DNA of 64,000 nt. Origin: Hortaea werneckii. Its lineage: Eukaryota; Ascomycota; Dothideomycetes; Mycosphaerellales; Teratosphaeriaceae. A program made the translations under genes and the position numbers. The DNA is taken from the NCBI GenBank assembly GCA_037044905.1, contig JBAOKB010000125.1, forward strand, positions 1 to 64,000, written 5' to 3'. Below the pieces are notes generated by a model. It was not told the origin of the DNA and made no database searches. It saw only the letters and a program-made list of their open reading frames with translations. Below are positions 63,832 through 64,000 of the stretch, piece after piece (the first letter of the stretch is position 1; every line of letters begins with the position of its first letter).

Positions 63832-64000
63832 GTTTAGAAACTTCAATGCAGCCCGTCAAGTGTTACGTCTCAGATCCTCAGGTCTCACAATGGGTATAGA
63901 CGATTAGATCAGAAGAAGGTGGTTTGAGCGGGGAGGAATAGAAAGAAGCAATGGGCTCTTACCTGCCGTATCTACAGCGGCTAATATGCTTTTCCTTCGC

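Overview
The window looks like chromosomal DNA of a filamentous ascomycete (Pezizomycotina, perhaps a dothideomycete; the class is a guess). The grounds are short introns (54-114 nt) with GTRNGT-like donors, CTGAC/CTGAT-type branch sites and CAG/TAG acceptors; fungus-specific families (Zn2Cys6 factor with fungal_trans domain, HsbA, GtaA-type glutaminase, PX-associated domain, fungal tautomerase, DOMON-cytochrome b561); and a large AT-rich block with the footprint of repeat-induced point mutation (RIP).

Layout. 1-31.2 kb is a normal GC-rich gene region: a Zn2Cys6 regulator, a CCCH zinc-finger protein, a large Ser/Arg-rich disordered protein, a mucin-like secreted wall protein with tandem repeats, a PX-associated protein, a truncated Zn2Cys6 remnant, a divergent pair (NT-C2 protein and LMBR1-like membrane protein), a small spliced single-pass membrane protein, a tautomerase, an extended SDR reductase, a C2H2 protein and a mitochondrial m-AAA protease. 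32.1-52.96 kb is one RIP-degraded block, rich in TpA and almost without CpA/TpG, split by an intact 6,797-bp Ty3/gypsy chromovirus (34633-41429) with identical-looking 402-bp LTRs and an ATTAG target duplication. 53.3-64 kb is normal again: GtaA-type glutaminase, HsbA-like protein, an unknown membrane protein, a SnoaL-like protein, a DOMON-b561 protein and a DapA-family aldolase.

Most notable results. (1) The retroelement sits inside a RIP-mutated RecQ-type helicase gene. Helicase motifs lie left of the element, the CDNC zinc-binding motif lies right of it, and the frame is continuous once the element and one target copy are removed. (2) The retroelement itself is not RIPped, so it arrived after RIP of its target or escaped it. 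(3) It carries, antisense to the end of pol, an open reading frame with a perfect Zn2Cys6 cysteine spacing. (4) The DNA next to the 5' LTR is complementary to the predicted start of the element's own transcript, which suggests Tf1-like self-priming. (5) Gag and Pol are in different frames, with a third frame apparently coding between them.

Most ordinary genes here are unrelated neighbours, and no biosynthetic cluster is evident. Secreted or surface functions recur (mucin-like protein, glutaminase, HsbA, DOMON-b561), which fits a fungus that interacts with surfaces and external substrates. All assignments come from reading the sequence without database searches.
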